Source: a virus. Taken from it: a stretch of DNA of 42,155 nucleotides. This document shows, piece after piece, positions 8,183 through 15,576 of the stretch; within the stretch, counting starts at the first letter, position 1; each line of letters opens with the position of its first letter. Position numbers and translations under genes: made by a program. The stretch lies in the IMG/VR virus record IMGVR_UViG_3300017742_000025, positions 1 through 42,155 of that record. One strand, given 5' to 3'. A model generated the notes under the pieces. That model saw nothing but the letters and a program-made list of their open reading frames with translations. It searched no databases and was not told where the DNA came from.

Positions 8183-9253
8183 ATGGCAAGTAAGAAAAAG
8201 TCCCATCTTAGCAAAAACATGTTTCTTGATGAAGCGGTTGACATTGCAAGATACGATCAATTGAAGTATCCGGAGTTGGATAAAATTACAGAAAAACAAT
8301 TAGGTTTCTTTTGGAGACCAGAAGAAGTAGACGTATCAAAAGATAAGAAAGACTTTAATGACCTTAATGAGTTTGAGAAGCATATCTTCACAAGCAACCT
8401 GAAGCGTCAAATCTTATTGGATAGTGTACAAGGCAGAGACCCGGCTATTTCGTTTCTACCAATCTGTTCTTTACCAGAAGTTGAGAACTGGATTTTAACA
8501 TGGACTTTCTTTGAAACTATTCACTCACGTTCATATACTCACATCATTCGTAATGTGTATGCTAACCCGTCTTTAGTCTTTGATACCATTATGGATAGTC
8601 AAGAGATTTCAGATTGTGCGCAAAGCATTACAAAATACTATGATGATTTGGATAATCGTAATAAGGTATCACCTGGACATGGTTCATATGCTCACAAGAA
8701 AGCAGTTTATATGGCTATGATGGGTGCAAATGCATTAGAAGGTATTCGCTTTTACGTCTCATTCGCATGCTCTTGGGCTTTTGCAGAATTAAAGAAGATG
8801 GAAGGTAACGCAAAGATTATCAAACTGATTGCACGTGACGAGAACGTTCATCTTGCGGCATCAACTACTATGATTAAACGCATGGTAAAAGAAGATAAAG
8901 ACATGGCGAAAATCGCTAAAGAATGTTCAGACGAAGTAGAAAAAATGTTTGTTGATGTTATTGAACAGGAAAAAACATGGGCAAAATACTTATTTAAAGA
9001 TGGTTCAATGATTGGACTAAACGAAAAACTTCTATCAGATTATATTGAATTTATTGGATGCAAACGAATGCGTTCATTGGGTTTATATTGCCCATACTCT
9101 GTATCCAAGACAAACCCATTGCCTTGGACAGAAAAATGGATTGGTGGTAGCAACGTTCAAGTTGCACCACAAGAAACAGAAATCACCTCGTATATTTCAG
9201 GTGGTGTTAAACAAGACGTGTCGGCCGAAGGTTTGGCTGGCCTTAGCTTATAG
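8183..9253 (+). CDS. nrdB: ribonucleoside-diphosphate reductase class I, beta subunit
   Basis: Supplies the tyrosyl radical to NrdA. FETIHSRSYTHIIRN contains the iron ligands Glu and His and the radical Tyr of the E. coli Y122 motif; RDENVHLAAS supplies the second Glu/His set. The start at 8183 (MASKKKSHLSKNMF) has AAAGGT upstream and follows nrdA by 13 bases; an earlier in-frame ATG at 8135 lies inside nrdA and is rejected. Length 356 aa is normal. Confidence 0.97.
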   Translation: MASKKKSHLSKNMFLDEAVDIARYDQLKYPELDKITEKQLGFFWRPEEVDVSKDKKDFNDLNEFEKHIFTSNLKRQILLDSVQGRDPAISFLPICSLPEVENWILTWTFFETIHSRSYTHIIRNVYANPSLVFDTIMDSQEISDCAQSITKYYDDLDNRNKVSPGHGSYAHKKAVYMAMMGANALEGIRFYVSFACSWAFAELKKMEGNAKIIKLIARDENVHLAASTTMIKRMVKEDKDMAKIAKECSDEVEKMFVDVIEQEKTWAKYLFKDGSMIGLNEKLLSDYIEFIGCKRMRSLGLYCPYSVSKTNPLPWTEKWIGGSNVQVAPQETEITSYISGGVKQDVSAEGLAGLSL

Positions 9254-9262
9254 GATTATATA

Positions 9263-9496
9263 ATGTACAATATCGAAATTTATAGTAAAGACAATTGCCC
9301 ATACTGCAACTACGCAATTCAAAAAGCAGAATATATGAGTGTGAGCAAAATAGCAACATATAAGAAATTTATGTTAGGCACAGATTTTAATCGTGAAGAA
9401 TTACTAGAAAAGTTTCCTAATGCTAAAACGTTTCCTCAAATCATAGTCGATGGTGTATCCATTGGCGGTTGGACAGAATTTAATAGGGATTACTAA
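9263..9496 (+). CDS. nrdC: glutaredoxin
   Basis: 77-aa thioredoxin-fold protein with the CPYC active site at residues 12-15, a TFPQI cis-proline loop and a GG(W) glutathione-site turn. It is the expected electron donor for the NrdA C-terminal CxxC pair. It lies directly after nrdB and overlaps the next small gene by TAATG. The symbol follows T4 usage and is by role. Confidence 0.9.
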   Translation: MYNIEIYSKDNCPYCNYAIQKAEYMSVSKIATYKKFMLGTDFNREELLEKFPNAKTFPQIIVDGVSIGGWTEFNRDY

Positions 9497-9651
9497 TGGC
9501 AAAAACTCAAAGATTAGAAATAGATTGTGACGCATGCTTTTGTAGAACAACAATACTATACAGTGAAGCTCCTCCAGTTTATTGTCCGGTCTGCGGTGAA
9601 AAGCAAGAAGAACTTTATGATTTTTCAGATGAATTGGATTTTGAAGACTAA
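9496..9651 (+). CDS. small zinc-ribbon protein, 51 aa
   Basis: Starts in a TAATG overlap with the glutaredoxin stop. The protein begins MAKTQRLEIDCDACFC and contains a CPVCG knuckle later, followed by an acidic tail (EELYDFSDELDFED). Two CxxC-type pairs about 20 residues apart indicate a zinc ribbon. Position in the nrd operon suggests a link with nucleotide metabolism, but no function is known to me. Confidence 0.75.
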   Translation: MAKTQRLEIDCDACFCRTTILYSEAPPVYCPVCGEKQEELYDFSDELDFED

Positions 9652-9662
9652 TATATAAGGGT

Positions 9663-10094
9663 ATGACAAATAAATGGTACTATCAAGGCACAGAATACGA
9701 ACTCAACGAAGAATGCAGTCACAAAGACGTGTACGGTTTTGTATACATGATAACGAATCGAGCAACGGGTCGGAAATACATAGGCAAGAAATTCTTTTGG
9801 AGCCAAAAGACCTTACCGATAACCAAGACTCGAAAGCGTCGAAAGAAAACACTAGTTGAGTCAGATTGGAAAGATTATTATGGGTCTAATAAACATCTAA
9901 ACGAAGATGTTGAAAAGATGGGCCCAGAAGTGTTTTACAGAGAAATATTGCACCTATGTAAAACAAAAGGCGAATGCTCATATATGGAAGCAAAAGAGCA
10001 ATTCGACAGAGAAGTGTTGTTGACGGATGATTACTATAACGGTATTATTCAGATTCGACTTGGCGGTAATGCAGTTAAGAATATTATTAAATAG
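9663..10094 (+). CDS. GIY-YIG-type nuclease domain protein
   Basis: The N-terminal part contains GFVYMITNRATGRKYIGKKFF, a GIY-YIG signature (G-F-V-Y ... Y-I-G), then a basic loop (KTRKRRKK) and ESDWKDYYGSN, a motif I associate with Seg-like or stand-alone phage GIY-YIG proteins. A conserved Glu further on (YMEAKEQF) may be the metal ligand. The length of 143 aa leaves no obvious DNA-recognition domain. It could be a free-standing homing endonuclease or a repair/host-DNA nuclease. AAGGG lies upstream of the ATG. Confidence 0.75.
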   Translation: MTNKWYYQGTEYELNEECSHKDVYGFVYMITNRATGRKYIGKKFFWSQKTLPITKTRKRRKKTLVESDWKDYYGSNKHLNEDVEKMGPEVFYREILHLCKTKGECSYMEAKEQFDREVLLTDDYYNGIIQIRLGGNAVKNIIK

Positions 10095-10102
10095 GATATA
10101 TT

Positions 10103-10711
10103 ATGTTAGAAACAATATGTGAAGTGATGAAGCATTCATACGATAAAGGTATGATTAGTACAAGAGATGGCAATGTGTCTATCCGACACGCTGATAGGGA
10201 TCACTTCTATGTTACGCCTTCGGGCATCAGAAAACCTGTCATTCAATATGACATGTTTAAAAAATTAAAAGCCGATGATTGTGAAGAGATGTATTTCACT
10301 GATATCGCATCAGGCTTAAAACCTACCGGCGAATTGCCTCTACATTGGGGATTACAAAGAATCATTCCAACAGGATGTCGAGTAGTACTACATACTCATC
10401 CCACATATATCGTAGCAGCAATGCATGCTGGGATCCAGTTAAACGAATTGGTTGAGTTATTCCCAGAACTTGGTAGATATTCTAGAGTGGCAGAGAACGT
10501 ACCTGATGTTCCACCTATCAGCCAGGAGTTAGCGGACGAAACATTCAAACGTCTGGAGCTTGACCCTGAAACCGGAAAATGCGGATTTGATATCATCGGA
10601 ATTAAAGGACATGGAGTTGTGGCAATTGACGAGACCCCATGGAGAGCATTTGAACACGTTGAAAGACTAGACCATATCTGTCACATCGTATTAGCATCAG
10701 GCAATTTTTAA
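10103..10711 (+). CDS. class II aldolase/adducin family protein
   Basis: 202 aa with the zinc-aldolase fold signature of the fuculose-1-phosphate aldolase family. Candidate metal ligands are HTHP (His97, His99) and KGHGV (His170); Glu77 in TGELPLH fits the catalytic acid. GNVSIRH near the N-terminus is the phosphate-binding loop. Such sugar-phosphate enzymes are unusual in a T4-like phage and may act on host sugar pools or on glycan precursors. TAGGA lies upstream of the ATG. Substrate is not predictable from sequence alone. Confidence 0.85.
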   Translation: MLETICEVMKHSYDKGMISTRDGNVSIRHADRDHFYVTPSGIRKPVIQYDMFKKLKADDCEEMYFTDIASGLKPTGELPLHWGLQRIIPTGCRVVLHTHPTYIVAAMHAGIQLNELVELFPELGRYSRVAENVPDVPPISQELADETFKRLELDPETGKCGFDIIGIKGHGVVAIDETPWRAFEHVERLDHICHIVLASGNF

Positions 10712-10722
10712 TAAAATAACTG

Positions 10723-10751
10723 TGTACATTCACCTTTAACTGTGGTATAAT
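10723..10751 (+). promoter_or_regulatory. early-type promoter upstream of the rnh operon
   Basis: TGTACA at 10723-10728, 17 bp, TATAAT at 10746-10751, with ACTGTGG before the -10. It is only 7 bp from the next ATG, so the leader would be nearly absent or start slightly inside the gene. Confidence 0.75.
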
Positions 10752-10757
10752 ACTATA

Positions 10758-11159
10758 ATGAATGACAACAAAAGAGATAATGTTATACAATTTCCAATTA
10801 AGCCACGAGTTCAACATGTGTTGAATAGAGTGGAAGAATTGTACTTCGAGGAATTAACTGATCGAGACAACGCAGTCGATATGGCTCATTATATATTTGA
10901 CATAATGGATGCGGGGTTTAAGCAACAAGATTGGGTACCGGGCTATGAAGGCCTAGACTTTAAAAATGTTGATACTTATGAATCTCAGGATATGCTTGTA
11001 GTACTTAATATTATCTCTGCAATGTTGTTACGATATAAAGGATATAAACATATGCTCCATGAGGATATGGATTATATTAGAAGTAAACTTGATACTGTAT
11101 CCGCTGCACAAAAAGCGGAACGTGAATTTGACGAATTTGACGATGATTGGGATGAATAA
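10758..11159 (+). CDS. hypothetical protein, 133 aa
   Basis: Soluble helical protein starting MNDNKRDNVIQFPIKPRVQHVLNRVEELYFEEL and ending in a strongly acidic tail (EFDEFDDDWDE). I recall the VIQFPIK start in other T4-like phage proteins of unknown role. It follows an early-type promoter very closely and overlaps the RNase H start by TAATG, so it is coupled to it. No motif assigned. Confidence 0.75.
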   Translation: MNDNKRDNVIQFPIKPRVQHVLNRVEELYFEELTDRDNAVDMAHYIFDIMDAGFKQQDWVPGYEGLDFKNVDTYESQDMLVVLNIISAMLLRYKGYKHMLHEDMDYIRSKLDTVSAAQKAEREFDEFDDDWDE

Positions 11160-11857
11160 TGATATTAGTTGATTTTAACCAGATTGCATTAAGCAATATA
11201 TTTGTACAGAAACTAAATGATGAGAATATGATTCGTCATATGATTTTAAATAGTCTTCGTATGTACAACTCAAAGTATAGAAAAGAATATGGCAACATGG
11301 TGATATGTTGTGACGCAGGTAATACTTGGCGCAAAGAATATTTTCCATTTTACAAAGCCAATCGTAAGAAAAGCCGTGATAAATCAGACCTTGATTTCAA
11401 CGAGATTTTCCGTATCCTTAACTTAGTACGTGAAGAGATTAGTGCAAACCTTCCATACAAACTTATTCAAATTGATGGTTGTGAGGCTGATGATATTATT
11501 GCAACCCTCGCAATGGAGACTCAAGAGTTTGGTAAAGATGAAAAGGTTATGATTATCTCTTCTGATAAAGACTTTATTCAGTTACAAAAGTATGGTAATG
11601 TGTCACAGTTTTCTCCGATGCAGAAGAAATCTGTTACTGATAAAAACCCACGAATGTATCTGTTTGAGCATGTCATTAGAGGAGATAGTGGTGACGGTAT
11701 CCCTAACATTCTATCATCAGATGACACGTTTGTTACAGATGGTAAGCGTCAGACACCAGTAAGTAAAAAGAAAATTGAACACTGGTTAGAGAATGCGGAG
11801 AACCTAAAGTCTGTAATGGATGAGGACACATATCGTAATTATCAAAGAAACAAATAG
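11159..11857 (+). CDS. rnh: RNase H (FEN-1-like 5'-3' exonuclease), amber-truncated
   Basis: T4 RNase H family: removes RNA primers and adjacent DNA from lagging-strand fragments. Metal-binding acidic motifs are present: ILVDFNQIAL, CCDAGNTWRKEYFPFYKANR, DGCEADDIIATLA, ISSDKDFIQLQKY and RGDSGDGIPN. The frame stops at TAG 11855-11857 (codon 233), but the same frame continues after it with clear similarity to the T4 C-terminus. T4 RNase H is 305 aa, this product only 232. Catalytic residues are upstream of the stop, so the fragment might keep partial activity. Confidence 0.85.
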   Translation: MILVDFNQIALSNIFVQKLNDENMIRHMILNSLRMYNSKYRKEYGNMVICCDAGNTWRKEYFPFYKANRKKSRDKSDLDFNEIFRILNLVREEISANLPYKLIQIDGCEADDIIATLAMETQEFGKDEKVMIISSDKDFIQLQKYGNVSQFSPMQKKSVTDKNPRMYLFEHVIRGDSGDGIPNILSSDDTFVTDGKRQTPVSKKKIEHWLENAENLKSVMDEDTYRNYQRNK

Positions 11858-12019
11858 CTTATCGACCTTACTGAAGTACCTACCGGTGTAAAAGAAAATA
11901 TTATAAATACTTTTGAAGATACCAAAGTACCGATGAGAATGAAAGTATTGAACTATCTAATTAAAAAACGATGTAACCTATTGATTGACAGTGTGGAGGA
12001 ATTTTATACATATGGCTAA
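11855..12019 (+). pseudogene. rnh: C-terminal remnant of rnh after in-frame TAG
   Basis: In frame with rnh the codons after the TAG read LIDLTEVPTGVKENIINTFE and continue to TAA at 12017-12019, giving 53 more residues. T4 RNase H has LIDFDYIPDNIASNIVNYY at the same place, right after a similar tyrosine-rich segment. A single C-to-T change (CAG to TAG) explains the break. The full gene would be 286 aa, close to the family length. It may be a sequence variant, an assembly error, or a read-through case. Confidence 0.85.
11902..11909 (+). promoter_or_regulatory. T4-type late promoter inside rnh 3' part
   Basis: Perfect TATAAATA within the RNase H C-terminal coding region, about 100 bp ahead of the next gene at 12012. 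It is consistent with late expression of that gene, but an 8-bp match in AT-rich coding DNA can be chance. Confidence 0.4.
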
Positions 12020-12461
12020 ACGATTACTAATTCATGAAGTTTTAACAGAAGCTTCTAAACTAAAAACGAAGGCAGAAAGAATTAAATGGCTTAGGTCCAA
12101 ATCTTCTTTACCCCTACGTGATATTATTAAAGGCGGGTTTGATGAGAACATCAAGTTCAATATCCCTGCCGGCGCACCCCCATACAAAAAAGATGATGCT
12201 CCTATTGGGCATCAGCCATCAACGCTTTACGCACAAACGCGTAAATTCAAATATTTCGTAAAGGGCGGAATCGGTGATAGAATCGAACCGGCCAGACGCG
12301 AATCCATGTTCATTAATATTCTAGAATCAGTACATGAAGATGATGCTGAACTGGTTATTGCAATGAAAGACAAAAAGCTTAAGGGAAAATATAAAGGTAT
12401 TACAAAAGCATTAGTTGCCGAGGCATTCCCCACGCTATTTCCGGAGACAGACCAAACATAA
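12012..12461 (+). CDS. conserved T4-like phage protein of unknown function, 149 aa
   Basis: The start at 12012 (MAKRLLIHEVLTEASKL) is chosen because GGAGGA lies upstream at 11995-12000; an earlier in-frame start at 11985 lies before that site. Conserved-looking blocks: IGHQPSTLYAQTRKFKYFVKGG, ARRESMFINILESVHEDDAELVIAMKDKKLKGKYKGITKALVAEAFP. I recognise this as a widespread T4-like phage family (DUF6433-like, from memory) without known function. The N-terminus contains L-T-E-A, which resembles a prohead protease site. Confidence 0.8.
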   Translation: MAKRLLIHEVLTEASKLKTKAERIKWLRSKSSLPLRDIIKGGFDENIKFNIPAGAPPYKKDDAPIGHQPSTLYAQTRKFKYFVKGGIGDRIEPARRESMFINILESVHEDDAELVIAMKDKKLKGKYKGITKALVAEAFPTLFPETDQT

Positions 12462-12540
12462 AATAATCAATTGATACATTAGGAGGATAATCTTTACACT
12501 TTATATCATGTTCTAAATCTAACTTTTAACGGAGAAACCT

Positions 12541-12708
12541 ATGAGGTTAACTGAGATCGAACGACTAAAGCGTGATAGGAATGAGACAATTCATTATCAA
12601 CGCAGAATGGAGAAAAAAGGTAAAGACAGCCATGTCTATAGACTTCAGAAGAAGATTGACCACTTATCTGATTACATACAGGAAATAACATCGGGAACAT
12701 ATCACTAG
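12541..12708 (+). CDS. small basic coiled-coil protein, 55 aa
   Basis: ATG at 12541 is preceded by GGAG at 12531-12534 (six-base spacing), a strong ribosome site. The product is charged and helical (MRLTEIERLKRDRNETIHYQ ... VYRLQKKIDHLSDYIQEI), likely a short coiled coil. It ends with TAG just before a hairpin and promoter. The 79 bp between the previous gene and this one contain an orphan AGGAGGA at about 12480 with no usable start codon after it. Confidence 0.65.
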   Translation: MRLTEIERLKRDRNETIHYQRRMEKKGKDSHVYRLQKKIDHLSDYIQEITSGTYH

Positions 12709-12721
12709 AGGAATAAAAATG

Positions 12722-12750
12722 AAAGTACACCTAAAATAAAGGTGTACTTT
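12722..12750 (+). terminator. perfect 11-bp hairpin fused to a promoter -35
   Basis: AAAGTACACCT (12722-12732) and AGGTGTACTTT (12740-12750) are perfect inverted repeats around a 7-base AT loop. The right arm contains TGTACT, the -35 element of the following promoter. The trailing sequence is CTCTCTTT, so any termination would be weak. It could also be an operator. Confidence 0.5.
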
Positions 12751-12771
12751 CTCTCTTTACTGTGATATAAT
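12743..12771 (+). promoter_or_regulatory. early-type promoter upstream of 12781 gene
   Basis: TGTACT at 12743-12748, 17 bp, TATAAT at 12766-12771, with ACTGTGA before the -10. The -35 variant (T for A at the last position) lies inside the right arm of the hairpin. The start codon is 9 bp after the -10. Confidence 0.7.
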
Positions 12772-12780
12772 AGCTACATT

Positions 12781-13356
12781 ATGAACATATTTATTTTATC
12801 AGAAGACCCCATCGAAGCAGCACAATTACAGTGCGACAAACATGTCGTGAAGATGATTGTAGAATCTGCGCAAATGCTATCAACAGTTCACAGAATGCTT
12901 GACGGCAAAATGGAACGTAGACCTTCAAAGAAAGGTTCTATGCTACAATATTTTAAACTAGATGACGAACGTGAAGACGTTCTTTATAAAGCGTGTCATT
13001 ACAATCATCCATCAACAGTGTGGACTCGCGAAGCGTGTTGTAATTACACTTGGCACTATAATCATTTTATAGCGTTATGTGATGAATATACATATAGGTA
13101 TGGTAAGATTCATTCGACAGATTCAAAACTGCGTAAGGTATTAAAAGCTTTACCCAACAATATTGCTCGTACAAGAGTTAGGACTCCATACAAACTTGCG
13201 ATGAGTTCTAATCCAGAATGCATTGTAAATGATTTGGGTGGAACAAATGCAGTTGAGTCGTATAGAAACTTTTACCAAACAAAAAAAGAAAGGTTCAAAA
13301 TGATATGGACTAAAAGAAACGTACCGGAGTGGTTTAATGCCAATATACAGTATTAG
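12781..13356 (+). CDS. conserved phage protein of unknown function, 191 aa
   Basis: Carries conserved-looking polar motifs: SEDPIEAAQLQCDKHVVKMIVESAQMLST, then HYNHPSTVWTRE, CDEYTYRYGKIHST and ALPNNI. I recall a family with the QCDKHVVKM signature in many phages without characterised function. The invariant His, Cys, Asp and Lys residues suggest an enzyme, possibly a nucleic-acid or nucleotide enzyme, but this cannot be shown. It sits directly after a promoter and overlaps the next gene by 20 bases. Confidence 0.8.
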   Translation: MNIFILSEDPIEAAQLQCDKHVVKMIVESAQMLSTVHRMLDGKMERRPSKKGSMLQYFKLDDEREDVLYKACHYNHPSTVWTREACCNYTWHYNHFIALCDEYTYRYGKIHSTDSKLRKVLKALPNNIARTRVRTPYKLAMSSNPECIVNDLGGTNAVESYRNFYQTKKERFKMIWTKRNVPEWFNANIQY

Positions 13357-13588
13357 AAATAATGACACTGGAGAGATGGAAGAAGACGTAATGATGTCAT
13401 GGAATTCTCTTCAAGATTATTTAAAAGAAAACCCACATCTCGAATCGGTGATTACAAAAGCTCCGGCTCTTGCTAGTCACGGTAATAGTGGAGTACTCAC
13501 GAAGGCTGGTGACGGTTGGAAAGAAGTACAAGATAAAATTAAAAGTGGATTACCTCCAAGATTACGAGGAAACATAAAAACAAAATGA
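13337..13588 (+). CDS. MPIYS-type small conserved protein, 83 aa
   Basis: Begins MPIYSIRNNDTGEMEEDVMMSWNSLQDYLKENPHLESVITKAP, a layout like FmdB-type small proteins (MPxYxF...), but without their cysteines. The C-terminus DGWKEVQDKIKSGLPPRLRGNIKT is familiar from T4-like phages (memory). It overlaps both the preceding gene and the PhoH-like gene (by 4 bases, ATGA), so all three are translationally coupled. Confidence 0.75.
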   Translation: MPIYSIRNNDTGEMEEDVMMSWNSLQDYLKENPHLESVITKAPALASHGNSGVLTKAGDGWKEVQDKIKSGLPPRLRGNIKTK

Positions 13589-14268
13589 ATAAATCTAGAC
13601 CCGCACGCCTACGCTTAGAGCATCTATCTAAGTTAGAACCAATGACTTCTAACCAAGAAGTTGTATTTAAAAGCTGGGCTAAAAACAATATGGTACTATC
13701 AGGCTCTGCAGGAACAGGTAAAACTTTTATTAGTTTATACCTTGCTCTGAAAGACGTCATGGATAAAAACACTGAGTACGAAAAAGTACTTATCGTAAGG
13801 TCTGCCGTACCTACTCGTGATATGGGATTCCTTCCTGGAACTCAAGAAGAAAAAGAAGCAGCCTATACTGTACCGTATCAAATAATTGTAAATGATTTAT
13901 TCCAAGACCGTGAGGCATGGGATAAACTCGTTCAGATGAAACAAATAGAATTCTGTACTACATCATATATACGTGGTTTGACGTTTAATGATGCTATCGT
14001 ACTGGTAGATGAAGCACAGAATTGTAACTATCATGAGTTGTGTTCTATCATTACTCGTATTGGCAATAATTGTAAATTTGTTATGTGTGGTGATTATTAT
14101 CAATCTGATTTTACTCGAAACAATGACAAAGATGGTATCAACGATTTCTTAGATATTCTAGATAACATGAATCACTTTGAAGTAGTTGAATTTATTTGGA
14201 AAGATATTGTCAGATCTGGTCTTGTGAGAGACTTCATTATGACAAAAGAATTACACGAGAGGAGATAG
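13585..14268 (+). CDS. phoH: PhoH-like ATPase
   Basis: P-loop ATPase of the PhoH family, common in marine phages. Walker A GSAGTGKT at residues 40-47, Walker B IVLVDEAQN with Asp142 and Glu143, and the family-typical VRSAVPTRDMGFLPG. The 227-aa length equals the helicase core only; no extra RNA-binding domain is present. The biochemical role in phage infection is not established. It is coupled to the upstream gene. Confidence 0.92.
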   Translation: MNKSRPARLRLEHLSKLEPMTSNQEVVFKSWAKNNMVLSGSAGTGKTFISLYLALKDVMDKNTEYEKVLIVRSAVPTRDMGFLPGTQEEKEAAYTVPYQIIVNDLFQDREAWDKLVQMKQIEFCTTSYIRGLTFNDAIVLVDEAQNCNYHELCSIITRIGNNCKFVMCGDYYQSDFTRNNDKDGINDFLDILDNMNHFEVVEFIWKDIVRSGLVRDFIMTKELHERR

Positions 14269-14272
14269 CATA

Positions 14273-14509
14273 ATGGTTTATGAAGGAATGTATTACGGAC
14301 TTACAAAGTTTAAAACATTTTTCTCTGATGACGGTACTCTTAAAGCCGAGGTTTGGCATTTTGATAGAGTAGGTTATGGTATCCGTGTGTATCGTAATCA
14401 AAGTTGGATTCTCGATGAGCACTATCAAGGTAAATCTCTACACTATGCAGAAGATGCGGCTGAAAATGTTGCAATCGGAATTAAACCAGTGAGTACAAAG
14501 AATGGATAA
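14273..14509 (+). CDS. hypothetical protein, 78 aa
   Basis: Small beta-rich, aromatic protein (MVYEGMYYGLTKFKTFFSDDGTLKAEVWHFDRVGYGIRVYRNQSW) ending in a helix with HYAEDAAENVAI. GAGGAGATAG lies upstream of the ATG, overlapping the PhoH stop region. It overlaps the next gene by 8 bases. No function recognised. Confidence 0.7.
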   Translation: MVYEGMYYGLTKFKTFFSDDGTLKAEVWHFDRVGYGIRVYRNQSWILDEHYQGKSLHYAEDAAENVAIGIKPVSTKNG

Positions 14510-14705
14510 AGAACTGAAAACTTGGGAAAAAGTACTTGCCCGAGCTTTAGATTACCATATAGGTAGGAACGACGAAGACGAACCTAAGGTTCCGGTTCTT
14601 TCTATGAGACACTCACGTAAAGGTTTGTGGATGAGATTGGTACTACAACTCGTTAATTGGTTAACTTGTTTCGTTATTATAGCCGGAGTAATTCGCCACT
14701 GGTGA
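14502..14705 (+). CDS. small membrane protein, 67 aa
   Basis: An N-terminal polar helix (MDKELKTWEKVLARALDYHIG) is followed by one C-terminal membrane segment (LVLQLVNWLTCFVIIAGVI, residues 47-65). N-in topology is suggested by the basic RHSRKGLWMR before the segment. It overlaps the upstream gene by 8 bases. Could be a membrane-acting takeover or superinfection protein; too little to assign holin. Confidence 0.65.
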   Translation: MDKELKTWEKVLARALDYHIGRNDEDEPKVPVLSMRHSRKGLWMRLVLQLVNWLTCFVIIAGVIRHW

Positions 14706-14715
14706 ACAAAATATA

Positions 14716-14904
14716 ATGCCTACGTATACGTACAAATGTAAAGAATGTAATCATCAGTTCGATACAGTACAAAGAATGTCCGATGATAGCCTTACCGAAT
14801 GTCCAAAATGTAAGAAAGAAGAGCTTTCTAAAATCATTACTCCTGGACTGAGTGGAGGATTCCACCTGAAAGGTAAAGGCTGGTTCAAATCAGGTGGTTA
14901 TTAA
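14716..14904 (+). CDS. FmdB-like zinc ribbon protein
   Basis: 62 aa beginning MPTYTYKCKECNHQFDTVQRM with a second pair CPKCKK at residues 36-39, the single zinc ribbon of the FmdB family of putative regulators. The C-terminus is Gly- and Lys-rich and ends FKSGGY, as in many family members. It closes the operon that starts at the 12743 promoter. Confidence 0.85.
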   Translation: MPTYTYKCKECNHQFDTVQRMSDDSLTECPKCKKEELSKIITPGLSGGFHLKGKGWFKSGGY

Positions 14905-14916
14905 ACCAATCTTCCT

Positions 14917-14933
14917 TATTCCAAAATAATCTA
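14917..14933 (+). repeat. 17-bp repeat shared with 25445-25461
   Basis: TATTCCAAAATAATCTA occurs identically at 14917-14933 and 25445-25461, each time in the gap ahead of an early-type promoter. It may be an upstream activator or a remnant of promoter duplication. Confidence 0.6.
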
Positions 14934-14973
14934 GGGTGTGACACAATAGCACAAAAAAATGTGCAAATAAGTG

Positions 14974-15002
14974 TGTACAATGGCCGAAAAGTGTGTTATA
15001 AT
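14974..15002 (+). promoter_or_regulatory. early-type promoter upstream of 15039 operon
   Basis: TGTACA at 14974-14979, 17 bp, TATAAT at 14997-15002, with GTGTGT before the -10. It lies in a 134-bp gap that also holds GGTGTGACA and an A-tract, a layout shared with the 26120 promoter. Confidence 0.75.
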
Positions 15003-15038
15003 GGCTACCATAAGATAATCAAAAGAGAGTAATTTATT

Positions 15039-15347
15039 ATGTTAAAATTCGAAAATACAGCAAACGTCGGTGACACAATCAAAGCATACGATTTCCAACC
15101 AATGGATGACCGGCCTGACATGTACATTGAAGGTGTTGTCGTTAGCAAAGGCGATTGCCTTGTTGAGTATATGCCTGGTGTTAAGGTTTCACAATTCCAA
15201 GGTTACACAATTAATGTGACCAAATCGGTTTCTGGTATTAAAGAAAACACTGACTTTGACCAATCACGAGTTGGTAGCGAGATGTATGTTCCCTTTCAGA
15301 TGTCTATGTTGGAATACGACAATCGTGTCGTAAAGGTAAGTGAATAA
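15039..15347 (+). CDS. hypothetical protein, 102 aa
   Basis: Small beta-rich acidic protein (MLKFENTANVGDTIKAYDFQPM ... YIEGVVVSKGDCLVEYMPGVKV). The opening resembles a small barrel domain (VGDTIKAYDF, IEGVVVSKG). AGAGAG lies upstream. It is the first gene after its own promoter. I recall similar proteins in marine phages, with no known function. Confidence 0.7.
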   Translation: MLKFENTANVGDTIKAYDFQPMDDRPDMYIEGVVVSKGDCLVEYMPGVKVSQFQGYTINVTKSVSGIKENTDFDQSRVGSEMYVPFQMSMLEYDNRVVKVSE

Positions 15348-15356
15348 GGAAGTACC

Positions 15357-15575
15357 ATGAACTATTATATTTTTAAAGCATTAATTTCAAAGCTCGAGGG
15401 CGAGATTGAAGTAGCCAAAGCAAACGCGTTGGTGTATCTAAACAATCCGGCAGGTATCGGAGAACATCCGGATGTTGTAGAAGCAGTAGAAACTCAAATC
15501 GAAAAGATTGCAGAAGCCGAAGATAAAATCGAAACTATCGAAAAGCATTTTGTTTTTAATCAGACGAGTAATTAA
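15357..15575 (+). CDS. hypothetical helical protein, 72 aa
   Basis: Helical and acidic, with heptads (MNYYIFKALISKLEGEIEVAKANALVYLNN, then AVETQIEKIAEAEDKIETIEKHF). GGAAG lies before the ATG. Probably a small coiled-coil protein in the same operon as its neighbours. Function unknown. Confidence 0.7.
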   Translation: MNYYIFKALISKLEGEIEVAKANALVYLNNPAGIGEHPDVVEAVETQIEKIAEAEDKIETIEKHFVFNQTSN

Positions 15576-15576
15576 G

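Noticed and set aside
11855-11857. TAG recoded as glutamine across the genome
   Set aside because: Several clearly complete genes here end in TAG at expected lengths, and no other gene shows an internal TAG, so recoding is not supported.
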